Source: Casuarina equisetifolia (lineage: Eukaryota; Streptophyta; Magnoliopsida; Fagales; Casuarinaceae). From it: a stretch of DNA of 64,000 nt. The notes beneath the pieces were generated by a model. That model ran no database searches. It saw nothing but the letters and a program-made list of their open reading frames with translations, and was not told the origin of the DNA. Location of the stretch: the NCBI GenBank assembly GCA_028551475.1, contig CM052361.1, positions 1,371,501 to 1,435,500 on the forward strand, in the 5' to 3' direction. The translations under genes and the position numbers were made by a program. Positions 9,957 through 21,568 of this stretch are shown piece by piece; position 1 is the stretch's first letter; each line of letters opens with the position of its first letter.

Positions 9957-10561
9957 GTAATTTTATGTTGCACTTGACTCAGTTTCTCATTCTTCTTTTT
10001 TTTTTTTTTTAATTTTGAATTTTGAATTTTATTTTATATTTATTTCTTTATAAGATAGAGAAAAATTCATTACAAACACTTAATTTTTACCTAAAAATGG
10101 ATTGCATAAACAACAAGTAGTATTTTAGTTCAATTGTCTGTCGGTTTTCTCTTTCATGTCCAGTCGCTTTAGCTGAATTACTTGATGTTTTCCTCTTATT
10201 CTTCACCCTACCACGGTTTAAAGATCATGCCACCTAAATGGTCAGAATTAGCATTGACTTTCTACTCTTACCCTTTGGGGGAATTATATTGTAATCATAT
10301 TGCCCTTAAAGCCCTTAATTCATGAACTTACCCAAGAGTTAAGACTGAAAAATAAAAACATGGTTTATAACATACCGAAACTTTGAAAGAAAAAAAACAT
10401 GGATATTTAAATGATATAACTTAACTGCTTGTAATGATGAAAGAGTGCCAAAGGGTTAAGATAATAACGTCCTCTGTAATAGATGACACCTTTTGTCTCT
10501 TTTTAATTTTTTTCTTAATGTTTATCTTCTAATTTTATATTTTATTTATTATGATAATTAG

Positions 10562-11633
10562 GTATGAAGGGAAGTTCATTAAAGGAATTATTGATCAATT
10601 TTTGAGTGAAATGGGCTCTATTCATTTTCATGTTTTTGAGTATCCAATAGGAATAGATTCTAAAGTTGAAGAGACGAAAGATTTATTAAATCTTGAAGCA
10701 AGTACATTTGTATTGTTGGCATTTATGGCATGGGTGGTATTGGTAAAACTATCATAGCAAAAGCTCTTTATAATAAGATATATTTTAAATTCGAATAATT
10801 TAGTTTCCTTTCGGACATCAAAGAAACTTAAAAAAAGGTTCAGGGTTTAGTTAAGTTACAAAATCAACTTCTTTATGACATCTTGGAAAAGGATTTGAGG
10901 ATTGATAATAATAGTAAAGGAATTGTATTGATCAAGAAATTGCTTAAAAGAAAAAGAGTCTTTATTGTCCTTGATGATGTAGATGACTTGGACCAAATAT
11001 GCAAATTGTTTGGAGACTTAAAATGGTTTGACTTGGTAAGTACAGTTATTATTACAACTAGAGATTAACATTTATTGATTCAATTAAATGTATAGGGGAG
11101 ATATAAGGTCTCAACCTTGAATGAATCAAACTCCATTGCACTTTTTAGTTGTCATGCCTTTGAGATGGCCTATTCCAGATTGGATTTGCAAGAGCTTTTG
11201 ATTAGTGCAATGAACTATGTTGAAGGACTTCTATTAGCTCCTAAAGTTCTAGGTTCTTTTTTGAAAGGGAGGAGTTTTGTTGAATGGAAAAACAAATTGG
11301 AAAAGTTGCAAAAGAAACCAATTGAGAAGATTTAAGAGTTACTTAGAGCAAGTCTTGACTCACTAGATATGGATACAAAGGATATATTTCTTGATATTGC
11401 ATGTTTCTTTCTTGGTATGGAGAAATACCATGCAACCAAAATATTAGAAGCTTGTGGTTTATTTCCTTATAATGGTATGCAAATTCTTGAACAAAGATCC
11501 TTCTTGATAATTGAGAAAAACAAGTTGCAAATGCATAGTTTGATACAACATATGAGGAGAGAAATTATTCATGAAAAAGCAAATTATGTTCTTGAAAATT
11601 ATAACAGGTTTAGATGTCCTCAACAAAGAAAAG
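10562..11633 (+). pseudogene. NB-ARC exon of unit 2
   Basis: The nucleotide sequence still shows the P-loop region near 10727-10752 (in a shifted frame), kinase-2 VFIVLDDVDDLDQ near 10960, RNBS-D FLDIACFF near 11386 and the MHS form of the MHD motif at 11531-11539. Stops at 10796, 10829, 11066 and 11333 and the frameshift near 10700 disable it. The last part is also shortened before the donor compared with unit 3 (the LWFHE stretch is missing). Confidence 0.8.
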
Positions 11634-11826
11634 GTAGGAGTTTTATACATTTATCTTTTTTCCAAGTATGCATCCTAGTTTGAATGAGATGATAATGCTA
11701 TTCATAATTGTAACTAAACAAACAACTAATACTTCAAAACTATCACAGTTCTATAAAATTCATTAGAGTTGTACATTTGGAAAACTCAAGGATGAGAATT
11801 ACTAATCCAATTGTCTTTTTTGCTAG

Positions 11827-13121
11827 GGGTCACAACACGTGAGAGGTCTCAACTTAAATTCACTTAAATTGGAAAATGTAAATTTGGAAACAAAGGCATT
11901 AATTTGGAGGATCAAAAATTGAAAATTGAGGCATTTACAAGTATGAAGAATTTCATATTGCTCTAAATTAATGCAATACATCTCACAGGAAACTTCAAAC
12001 ATCTGTCCAATGAGCTAAAATGGCTTTCTTGGCATAAGTACCCTTTACAATTTCTATTACAAAATTTTCATTTAGAGAATCTTGTTGTTCTTGACCCACA
12101 AGATAGCAAAATTGTCCATATTTGGAAGGGTTATAAGGTATAATAACATTGTATTTCTATATAAATGTTAAATGTATGAAATATAAAAACTTTTCACTTA
12201 TTTCATTTTCTTTTGATTTTGTTTCTATAGATATTTAATAAGCTAAACGTCCTTAATTTCAAAAATTGTAAAGATCTCATTTGATCACCTGGCTTTTCTC
12301 AAGTTCCACATTTGGAAATATTGATACTTGAAGGTTGCATAAGTTTGACGGAAGTTTATGAGTCCATTAGATCTTTGAAAGGCTTTCTCAAGCTAAATTT
12401 GAAAAGATGTATAAGCCTTGCAAATCTCCCAAGTAGCATTTTTAACTTAGAATCACTCAATATTCTTGACATATCTCAATGCTTAAATTTTTTTGAGTTT
12501 TCAAAACAATGGGGAGTTTGATGGCTTCAACAAAGGTGCATGGAAATGAAACTACTCTTGAACAAAGATCATTCTTCTTTGGTCATTTGAAGAATTTCAA
12601 AATTGAATTATTTGGATGTAAAAGTAGATCCTTAGATTCTTGGTTATCAAGTTTATCACGTTGGATATCCTCCAAAAGTTCAATCCACATAAATTCACTA
12701 ATGGCTATTATTTCTAGATTCCATTCTTTAGAAAAGCTATATCTTAGTGATTGTGATTTGTCTGAAGATGACTTTAATAATGACTTTGAAAATTTATCTT
12801 CACTCGCATGTTTGGACTTATCTGAAAATAATTTTCGTCATACACCTCATGGCATGAATCGTCTTCCTAAACTATTGCTGTTGCAGTTAAGGGGTTGTAG
12901 TTCTCTTCAATCAATTCCAGGAATCCCTCCAAGTTTGAGGTGCTTAAGTGCATTAAACTGTCCCTCCTTGAGAAGCTTGCAGAGGAACTTACCATTATTG
13001 GACATAGAACGTTCACCAATTTTTTTTTTTTTTTTTTATATGAATCCAACGATTGGTTACTTTGCAGAGGTTGACATCTTTTCCCTTCCTATGGATTGAA
13101 ATACAAAAGAATACTTTACAG
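11827..13121 (+). pseudogene. LRR exons of unit 2
   Basis: The exons are 11827-12137 and 12231-13121. The first holds a stop at 11964, at the same position as in units 1 and 4, plus a short internal duplication. The second is open in two blocks (12312-12521 and 12509-13099) in different frames, so it is frameshifted near 12510. Repeats such as LEKLYLSDCDLSEDDF and LACLDLSENNFRHTP are plain. A T homopolymer at 13020-13036 marks another length change. Confidence 0.75.
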
Positions 13122-13220
13122 GTCTCTCTCTCTATCTATCTATATAGATATATATATATTGGTTTACTTTGCAGAGGCTTTCTATGTGTATGATTTTTTT
13201 TCCTTGTATCTTAATAGCAG

Positions 13221-14031
13221 ATGTTAGGCGAGAGCACTCAATTTTGTATCGTTTTTCTCCAAACTACATAGGTTCCATATTGGTTCCGCTACCAGGCAAT
13301 TGGATGTTCAGTATCCTTCCGGTACCTCCAATTTCAGAGGGTATAATTTACGTGCTTCTTGTTTGTGCTTCTTATGGAGAGATGCCCTAATTGGACTTCA
13401 ACTGCTGGTCCCATTGTGGCAATCTCATTTCGCAATAGAACTTGGGGCTCCAGTCTATCTCTCCATACAAAAGTCCCTCTACGTTTTGCTGCTAGTCGTT
13501 GTCACATATAACGCATGCCACTTGTGTTCCGTACGTCGTATCCCCTCGGAATCTATTTTTTGGAACGACGCCACTTCTTTCCTTAAAATCTACATGGCTT
13601 TTTTTTTTACTAAGAGATGAATGGACCATAAATGAAATGGAGTTTAGAAGTGGAGATGAAGTCGAAGTGTCCATGGAATTTCGTGGAGGCTCTGAAGTCC
13701 GCAAATGTGGAATTCACCTAAGACTTGGTAAGTTAACTATAATAAACGGATTTTAAAATGTATCAATTCGTGGATTTTGATATTTTTACAAACTGCAAGG
13801 TTCCAATAGTAGTGCTCTTTCAAAGGATAGGATTAGCAAACATAATCACTAACAATATTAAAGATGATAACATATTTTAAAGTAATGCTACTACAAATGA
13901 TAATGTCTTGAGGTGATGTTGCTGCAGTTCCTCCTCCTACACATGATGACGTCTCTGAAGATGATGTTGATCCCGATGATTTTGCTCTCCATAAAAATAG
14001 ACGGGAGTTGATAAGGGCATGCCGGAAATAA
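13221..14031 (+). pseudogene. C-JID and terminal exons of unit 2
   Basis: The exons are 13221-13727 and 13928-14031. The conserved WFRYQAIGCSVSF and GDEVEVSMEFRGGSEVRKC blocks lie in different frames. A stop interrupts the start (TTCATAGG region near 13267). The middle, near 13385-13400, has lost sequence. The terminal exon follows GCTGCAG and stays open to TAA at 14029-14031. Confidence 0.7.
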
Positions 14032-15374
14032 TGATGGTAATCGAGAAATATTTGTAAGACATTTCTTTTAAAATCAGGTAGGAAGAGTCAATCCAAGTCT
14101 ATATGACTTTCTTCTTTTCTTCCTCCCCCTTTCTCTTCTCTCCTCCGCCCTTGGTTTTTCTTGGAAAGTTGGAATTTTTTACATTATTTTTTGTGTCTTT
14201 TTTCTTGACGGCTACATCTATATTCTGAATTATTTGATTGTTTTTGTCTTGGATGTTTCGTATTCTATCTTGAGGCCTAAAATGGATTTCGCTTTGGAAA
14301 AATAATTCCATGCTAATGAAAACAATTTCTCTTATTATCGCCTATACTAATACGAACCAAACAATTACACATTTTTGCCATGGATTAAGAACTGGAATCA
14401 GCATTAACAATTTCTTGTCCATGAGTCGAGCCAATAAACCAATAAATCATGATGCAAGTCGAGTATGGAGGTGTTAGTAGTTTTGAAATATACAAGATCA
14501 TCTTTGTATGATACACTACAAAACACATTATTTGAAGTTAGTATAAGCATATTAAGCATAGGATTAATTTTCCTTTCTTGAGAATGAGGTGAATGGTTCA
14601 TGTATATATTATTAATGCATTCATTTCATAGGTCCACCTCCAAAATATAGAGATTCTATAGGGAGAATAACCTAGGCTTACATCTTTCTCTATAATTACA
14701 CTACACACCCAACACATGGAATCTTTGAGGTTTGTGCTCTTTTTTTATATATATATATATATTTATTTTTCTCAAAAAAATAGTTATTCTATTTATTTCC
14801 TTTGTAATGCTCTTGGTTATAAAGGGAGTGTACTAAGTTAAATTATCATAAAGAAAGAGTTGTTAAGTCAAACAGGCCACCTTGGTGAAACTTTTTTCTT
14901 AGTGTTTTTCTTGTCTCCCAATGAGCATGAGCTTGTTGAGAAAGATTTTATTTAGCATCTGTTAAACTAGTTGCAGGAACTGGATGAGCATTAGGGAGTT
15001 CCTTGTCCTGTATATCACTGCTTTCAGCAGAGATTATTAGATACCCAGATTTCATGGGAACTACCCGTTTTTCTTCCATTTTCCTTTTTTTTTTCTTTCC
15101 TCCTATAATATTTAGTATGGAATTGTGGAATGGATAACTTTTGTGCGGGACTTTGAGGTCGAGTATACTTGTTGGCTGGTATTGATTTGTAGAGGCAGCA
15201 ACTTTTGGGAGATCTAACAGTGACCCAACTGCATTAGAAGATAAAAAATGTAAAGGAGAGTCAAGGTTTCCTACTTAGGTAGAATCTGGTTTGATAGGCT
15301 GCAAAGCCGCGTTCTCTTGCTGTATGTGGCTGAAATCTTATTTTCTTATTCATTGTTTCAACCCATTGTAATAG
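14032..15374 (+). other. 3' tail of unit 2
   Basis: Non-coding tail sequence homologous to the tails of units 1, 3, 4 and 6. It includes the GGGAGTTCCTTGTCCTGTAT block near 14995 and a TA microsatellite near 14748-14762. No gene of its own is visible. Confidence 0.55.
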
Positions 15375-15485
15375 GTAAGAATCCGTGTTAGAAAACTCTG
15401 CAAGTCTTTGGAAGAAGATGGCTTCAGGCCTGTCTTGCACCAGTACGATGGTCCCAAATTTCGCCTTGAGGTCTCATTTCCAGAG
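15375..15485 (+). other. Exon-like 37-codon block downstream of unit 2 (unidentified)
   Basis: The segment begins after AATAG, ends before GTATGC and is open for exactly 37 codons. It reads VRIRVRKLCKSLEEDG, continues with FRPVLHQYDGPKFRLEV and ends SFPE. A second short open piece follows the AG near 15628. Homologous but decayed blocks follow unit 3 (about 25181-25270) and unit 4 (about 32968-33080). I do not recognise the family. It could be a captured exon of another gene or a coding-like part of the 3' region. Confidence 0.4.
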
Positions 15486-16520
15486 GTATGCTGAATCTCC
15501 CTGTTAATCATATGTTCATGTTATCATGATATGCATTGTTGCTTTATGGAGATCATAATTCAGTGATCTTTCCAACATGGATGGTCGAATACTTGCAACT
15601 GATGTTTAAATTTGATTGTGATTATGCAGACAGTCTATCTATTAGACCTCTATGAATAAGGCGGCTCTGCAGCATAAGCAAGAAGATGTGTGAGTAGCTA
15701 CTATGGTGCATCTCAGCTGGTGGCTTTTCAGAGATTTTCCATACGGCGTAAGCTTGGGAAGGTAAGTCTGGTTCGGAAATGTTCGGGAGAAAGATTTTGA
15801 CCAGTCAAATAAGAAGTCTTGTATCTGGTGAAGAAACTTCTTAAGTTGTTGCACAACTTTGATATTAATGTGATGTTATAGACAAAATTGCAAGATGCAA
15901 AAGAGAACAACTTGTGTCTTTTGTGATGCTTAAGTCCTCTAAATATGAGGCGTCTGTTGTGCTTCCTATCTTGCTTGTAAATGGAGTTTCTAAAAGTATG
16001 TTTTGTTCTTTCCTTCACTTTGGTTTGAGCCATTCAAATCTTAGCGCCTGGAGGTTTTGCATTGATACATAGCTTTACCCTAGACTCCTCAAGAGGAAAA
16101 CATTAAATCTTAGTCCTTGTGACGATGATGATAACAAGGTAATTGTGAGACTACCACTTTTGTAATTCTTGGTCAGTTCCAAAAATCAACTTATCCAAAA
16201 AGATAAAAGAAAGTTGCAAATTTCAAATTATCACATCCTCCCTCGGACAATAGAGTTTTCATGTATAAAAAGATCCAAAATCATGCACTAGTTGCATGGT
16301 CAAATGAATTTTTGATTAGTAATTTGTCAAGTTCTTTATATATAAATAAATTATCTTTTTTTAAAGATAAAGTAAAAAATAAACTTTTAAAGTTTTTAAT
16401 TTGTGTAAATGAAAATAAACATAAGATACTGCTTAAGTCATAGCTGACTAGGAGACGCCTTATATACGCGTTACATCTGCTTATTTTCTACATGGTAGTA
16501 TTTTAGGAAGATTACATAAG
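15486..16520 (+). other. Downstream flank of unit 2
   Basis: This intergenic sequence is homologous to the flanks after unit 3 (about 25270-26250) and unit 6 (about 61790-62520). Recognisable strings include AATAAGAAGTCTTGTAT and TCAAGTTCTTTATATATA. It appears to be the distal end of the duplicated cassette. No coding region is supported. Confidence 0.55.
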
Positions 16521-17402
16521 ACTTATATATCGTCCGTCACACGGTCATCTTCTTCCTTCTTCTTCTTCTTTTGCGCTTCTTTTCCACCGTGTTCTTCACG
16601 ACACGCTGCGTGATGACTGGGGTAGCTGAAAATGCAACGTTCAGGAGAGCGGGTCGTGCCCTCTGTAGACGAGGCACCTGAAGTTTCATTTGCTCTCCTA
16701 TACTTCTCAAAAGCAGATTTCCCCGAATTAACGCTGAAGAGGCAGACATGAGAAGATTTCTCGGTTTCACATTCAAGTATCAGAATGGGCACAACACGTT
16801 GAGGCCCCACTCGACAGATTGAGACATGTTGGAAACACTGGACTCACGCGGCCTCTTCAGCTCAACCTTCAAGACTTACGCTGGACTCACGTGGGAGACT
16901 AATCTTCAGCTCAAGCTTCACGCTGGATTCACGGACCAACTGTGAGTCTTCATCTTCATTGTCAACAAGTTGGACCAACTTGTCCAATGCATGGGTGACT
17001 TTGTGGTTGATTTGTCAACACCTCTTGCCACTCTTGACAATATACATAAATACATGTGTATGTGTGTATGAGTATCTATATGTATATATTTACATATATA
17101 TGTGTACATATATAAAACTACTCGTTGCGTCTAACTTTAAAGTAGATGCACTTTTTAAAGGGTAACATGTGTAAACGTGCTAAACATAAGTTGAGGACTT
17201 AGAACTTAGTTAACAAAATATTATGAATCAAGTATCAATTCTTTTAATCATTAAAAATAAAATCAAATACTCAACATTTTTTATATTAAACATTACTGGA
17301 AAATAATCTTTCACATGTGTGAATTTTGCCCTTATCATGCTAAACCATCTCACATGCTTTTAGTGACTCATGCTGAAAAGAAAATGAAGATGGGGAAAAT
17401 AA
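16521..17402 (+). other. Spacer between units 2 and 3
   Basis: No gene is supported. An imperfect tandem repeat near 16836-16935 (CTGGACTCACG followed by TCTTCAGCTCAA, twice, then a partial copy) includes a TCACGTGG G-box-like core. A diverged copy of the AAGTTGGACC / GATTTGTCAA module seen before units 2 and 5 lies near 16965-17020. Sequence from about 17280 matches the promoter of unit 6 (about 43000-43140). Confidence 0.45.
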
Positions 17403-17726
17403 TCGGTAAATCACTCAAAGGCAACCTTGTTGTTTAACGAGGGGAAAAAAAAAGAAAAAATTCTTTTGCAGTCTCCTGGTGGTGGAGCATTCAAAACCAA
17501 TGGCAATATTTAAAGAGGAGAATTCTTCTTTTGCTCTCTCGCCGTGCTGGACTGCTCGAAACCAATCGCAGTATTCAAAGAGAAGTGGATCCTTCTTTTG
17601 CTCTCCCTTGCTGGTAAATCACTCGAAAGCAACCACATTGCTTAAAGAGAAGAGAACCCTTCTTTTTCTCTCCCCAACTCTTAGCTACACATTCCCCAAC
17701 ACGTACTCCGGTCCATAAGCTCTTCG
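17403..17726 (+). promoter_or_regulatory. Proximal promoter/leader of unit 3 with degenerate tandem repeats
   Basis: A motif of about 65 bp is repeated roughly four times, beginning near 17403, 17475, 17545 and 17613. Each copy carries a GGTAAATCACTCGAAAGCAA-like segment, then AAAGAGAAG and TTCTTTTGCTCTC. The last copy merges with the CCCTTCTTTTTCTCTCCCC leader shared by all units. Unit 6 has about one copy (43133-43200). The repeats may change promoter or leader strength, but no factor site is identified. Confidence 0.5.
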
Positions 17727-18230
17727 ATGGCAAGTCAATTCATTTCATCACCTTTGAATGCTAGTTGGGATCATGATGTCTTCCTGAGTTTCAGAGGTAA
17801 AGATACCCGCAAGAACTTCACCGATCATCTCTACAAGGCCTTAGTTGAAGCAGGACTTTACACCTTCAGAGATAAGGAGGAGCTTCGAAGAGGGAGGGCC
17901 ATCTTTGCCGAATTGCGCAAGGTGATTCATGGATCAAGGATTTTCATTGTGATTTTCTCTAAACACTATGCTTCTTCCACGAGGTGCCTTGATGAACTTG
18001 TGGAGATCGTGGATTGTTGTAGAAAAAATACATTCCACACTCTTTTCCCAATATTTTATCACGTTGACCCCTCAGATGTTCGAAAACAGGCTAGAACGTT
18101 TGCAAAAGCATTTGCTGGGCATAAAAACCGGTTTCACACTAATATGGCGAAGGTAGAAAAGTGGAGAGAAGCTCTTACTGAAGCTGGGAGCTATTCTGGT
18201 TGGGATGTCTCGAGTGTTGCAAATGGGTAA
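17727..18230 (+). CDS. TIR exon of unit 3 (intact)
   Basis: The exon encodes a complete TIR domain with DVFLSFRGKDTRKNF near residues 17-31 and YASSTRCLDELVEI near 81-94. The catalytic glutamate is kept at residue 90, but the preceding tryptophan is replaced by arginine. The mature exon ends at 18226. TAA at 18228-18230 would end an intron-retained TIR-only product of 167 residues. The leader and start agree with units 1 and 4. Confidence 0.85.
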   Translation: MASQFISSPLNASWDHDVFLSFRGKDTRKNFTDHLYKALVEAGLYTFRDKEELRRGRAIFAELRKVIHGSRIFIVIFSKHYASSTRCLDELVEIVDCCRKNTFHTLFPIFYHVDPSDVRKQARTFAKAFAGHKNRFHTNMAKVEKWREALTEAGSYSGWDVSSVANG

Positions 18231-18827
18231 TTCTACGCTACACTTGACTTGTGGTTTCTCATTCTTTTGCTATATCCGTTTCTTTATAAGATGGACAAAA
18301 ATTCATTACACATGAATATTGTTTACCTAAGAATGGATTGGAAAAAAATCGTAGATTTTGAGTTCAATTGGCTTATGTTTTCCTCTTTCATGTCTAGTTG
18401 TTTTTGTTGAATTTCTTGATGTACTCTTGATCATGTCCAACTTACCACTAGTTAAAGATCTTGCCACCTAAAATGGTCGGGATTAACATTGCCTTTCTAA
18501 TCAAATGTCTTATGCTTTGGGGGAATTATAAAGTAACCATATTTTACTTGAAAACCCTAATTCATGGATTTAAACAAGAGTTGAAACTTAAAGAAAAAAA
18601 AAAGGATGGAACGTAACATAACAAAGCTTTGGAACAAAAAAAGGATATTTAAATGATATCCCCACTGAATTTTATATAAGTTTATTGCTTATCATGATGA
18701 AAGAGTTTCAAAGAGTTAAGACAATAAAGTTCATTGGTAATAGTTGACTCTTTTTCATTTTTGAATTTTAATTTTTTTTCTTAGCATTTATCTGCTAATT
18801 TCATATTCTATTTATTATGATAATTAG

Positions 18828-19920
18828 GTATGAAGGGAAGTTTATTGAAGATATTGCTGATCAAGTTTTGCATGAAGTAGGTCCTATTCACTTTCATGTT
18901 GCAGAATATCCAGCAGGAATAGATTCTAAAGTTGAAGAGGTGAAAGATTTATTAAATCTTGAAACAAGTGAGATTCGCATTATTGGCATCCATGGCATGG
19001 GCGGTATTGGTAAAACTACCGTAGCAAAAGCTCTTTATAATAAGATATTTTTCAAATTTGAAGGATTTAGTTTTCTTTCAAACATTAAAGAGACTTCATA
19101 AAAGGTTGGGGGTCTAGTTCAACTCCAAAAACAGCTTCTTTATGACATCTTAGAAAAGGATTTAAGGATTGATAATAATAATAATGGAATTGTATTGATC
19201 AAGAAATTGCTTAAAGGAAAAAGATTTCTTCTTGTCCTTGATGATGTTGATGACTTGGACCAAATATACAAATTGTTTGGAGACTTAAAATGGTTTGGCT
19301 TGGGAAGTAAAGTCATTCTTACACCTAGAGATGCACATTTACTAACTCAATTAGAAGTACATGGAAGGTATAAGGTCTCATCTTTGGATAAATCAAACTC
19401 CCTTACACTTTTTAGTTGGCATGCCTTTGGGATGGCCTATCCAAGACCAGATTTCCAAGAGCTTTCGATTGGTGTGGTGAACTATGCTAAAGGACTTCCA
19501 TTAGCTCTTAAAGTTCTAGGTTCTTTTTTAAAAGGAAGGAGTTGTGTTGAATGGAAAAGTGAATTGGAAAAGTTGCAAAAAAAACCAAATGACAAGATTC
19601 AAGGGATACTTAGAATAAGTTTTGACTCACTAGATATGGATACAAAGGAAATATTTCTTGATATTGCATGTTTCTTTCTTGGTATGGAGAAATACCATGC
19701 AACCAAAATATTGGAAGGTTGTGGTTTCTTTCCTAATATTGGTATGAAGATTCTTGAACAAAGATCTCTCTTAACGATTCAAAAGGATAAGTTCCAGATG
19801 CATAGTTTGGTAAAATATATGGGGAGAGAGATTGTTCATGAAAAGGCAAATTATGTTTTAGAAAATTGCAGCAGGTTGTGGTTTCATGAAAAGGTTTTAG
19901 ATGTCCTAAGCAAACAAAAG
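18828..19920 (+). pseudogene. NB-ARC exon of unit 3 (one stop)
   Basis: A full nucleotide-binding switch module is present. The P-loop GIHGMGGIGKTT ends at 19020. Kinase-2 reads FLLVLDDVDDLDQI near 19225-19266, RNBS-B is altered to GSKVILTPRD (the usual second threonine is proline), followed by GLPLALKVLGSFL, FLDIACFFLGMEKYH, and MHS at 19798-19806 in place of MHD. A single TAA at 19099-19101, just after SNIKETS, is the only in-frame break in 364 codons. Confidence 0.85.
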
Positions 19921-20144
19921 GTAAGAGATTTACCCATTTATCCTTTTTCCACATATGCATCCTACTTTGAACTATATAATAATGCTACACATAACTACTT
20001 AAATATGATGATAATGCTTCCCATAACTATAGTTAAGTAAACAACCACTTTATAAGCTTTTAAAGTTCTATTCCAATTCAATAGAGTTCTATTTTTGGAA
20101 GACTTAAGTATGTGAATCACTTATCTAGTTGTCTTTTTTGCCAG

Positions 20145-21403
20145 GGTTCACAACACGTGAAAGGTTTGAGCTTAAACTCACCTCAATTGAAAGATGTAAA
20201 TTTGAAGACAGAAGCATTTACAAAAATGAAACATTTAAGATTGCTCCAAATTAATGCTATACATCTCACAGGAAACTTTAAAAATTTATCCAATGACCTA
20301 AGATGGCTTTCTTGGCATAAGTGCCCTCTAAAATTTCTATCACACAATTTTCATTTAGAAAACCTTGTTGTTCTTGATCTACAGGATAGCAAAATTGTTC
20401 AAGTTTGGGAAGGTTGTAAGGTATAATAATATTGTGTTTTTATGTAGATGTCAAATGTGTGATGCCTAAATTTTTTTCACTTATTTTCATTCTTTTGGTT
20501 TTGTTTCTATAGATACTCAATAAGCTAAAAGTCCTTAATCTCAAGAATTGTGAAGACCTCATCATTTCACCAGACTTTTCTTAAGTTCCACATTTGGAGA
20601 TATTAATACTTTTAGGTTGCACAAGTTTGGTTGAAGTTGGTCAGTCAATTAGGTGTTTGAAAGGCCTTGTTGAGCTAAATTTGAAAGGATGTATAAGCCT
20701 TGCAAATCTTTCAAGTAGTATTTTTAACTTAGAATCACTCAAAACTCTTGACTTATCTCAATGTTTAAAACTTTTTGATTTATGAAAGCAAATGAGAAGT
20801 TCAACGGCTTTGACAAAGGTGTATGGAAATGAAACTACTCTTGATCAAAGTTCATTATTCTTTGGTCATTTGAAGAATTTCAAAATTGAATTAATTGGAT
20901 GTAAATATAGGTTCTCAGATTCTTGGTTGTCATGTTTCTCTCTTTGGATGTCACCTAAAAGCTCAATACACGTAAGTTTACCAGTGGCTTCTATTTCTAG
21001 ATTTCATTCCTTAGAAAAGCTAAGTCTTAGCAATTGTGGTTTATCTGAAGATAACTTTATTAGTGAGTTGGAAAATTTATCTGCACTTGTAAGTTTGGAC
21101 TTATCTGAAAATAATTTTCGTCATACACCTCATGGCATTAGTCATCTTTCTAAACTAATGGTGTTGCGGTTAGAGGGTTGTAGTGCTCTTCAATCAATTT
21201 CAGGGGTCCCTCCAAGTTTAGTGGGGTTATTTGCACAAAACTGTGCATCGTTGAGAAGCTTGCAGCCTAACTTACCATTATTGGACATGGACCGTTCGCC
21301 AATTTTTTCTGTACTTGAATCTGATGACTATCAGGTTACTTGGTAGAGGTTGTTGACATCTTTTCCTAGCTTATATATTGAAGCACACAAGAATACTTTA
21401 CAG
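20145..21403 (+). pseudogene. LRR exons of unit 3
   Basis: Exon 20145-20420 is fully open (92 codons, with LRWLSWHKCPLKFLS and LVVLDLQDSKIVQVW). Exon 20513-21403 has the standard 297 codons but stops at 20582, 20783 and 21344. Leucine-rich repeats are clear, for example LEKLSLSNCGLSEDNF and LVSLDLSENNFRHTP. No insertion or deletion breaks the frame. Confidence 0.85.
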
Positions 21404-21568
21404 GTGCTCTCTCTCTTTCTCTCCATTGAATACCTTACATATTGAAAGGCACATGTTCATCATAGGATAAGAATATATAGATATTCTTATTCTACGAATA
21501 AATTCACATATTCATCAAATATATATATGTGAATTTTTTTTCTTTTCCTGTTTATTCTTTGATCGCAG

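Larger units (their letters stand above)
9457..14031 (+). pseudogene. TNL unit 2: disabled receptor copy
   Basis: The inferred exons are 9457-9956 (TIR), 10562-11633 (NB-ARC), 11827-12137 and 12231-13121 (LRR), 13221-13727 (C-JID) and 13928-14031 (tail). The TIR exon has a stop at codon 39 (9571-9573). The NB-ARC exon is frameshifted just before the P-loop (near 10700) and has stops at 10796 and 10829, both at codons also stopped in unit 5. The first LRR exon carries a local duplication of about 35 bp (the repeated TTGGAAA/AAGGCATT stretch near 11880-11935). The C-JID exon has a stop and frameshifts. The sister copy is unit 5, shown by DYDVFLSFRGED, the SEMG...FEYPIGID stretch and the shared stops. 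Confidence 0.88.

Noticed and set aside
16523..16810. Minus-strand open frame of 95 codons ending in lysine/glutamate runs
   Set aside because: The basic and acidic runs come from a TTC/TTCTTCT simple repeat on the + strand, and no domain or neighbour supports a gene.
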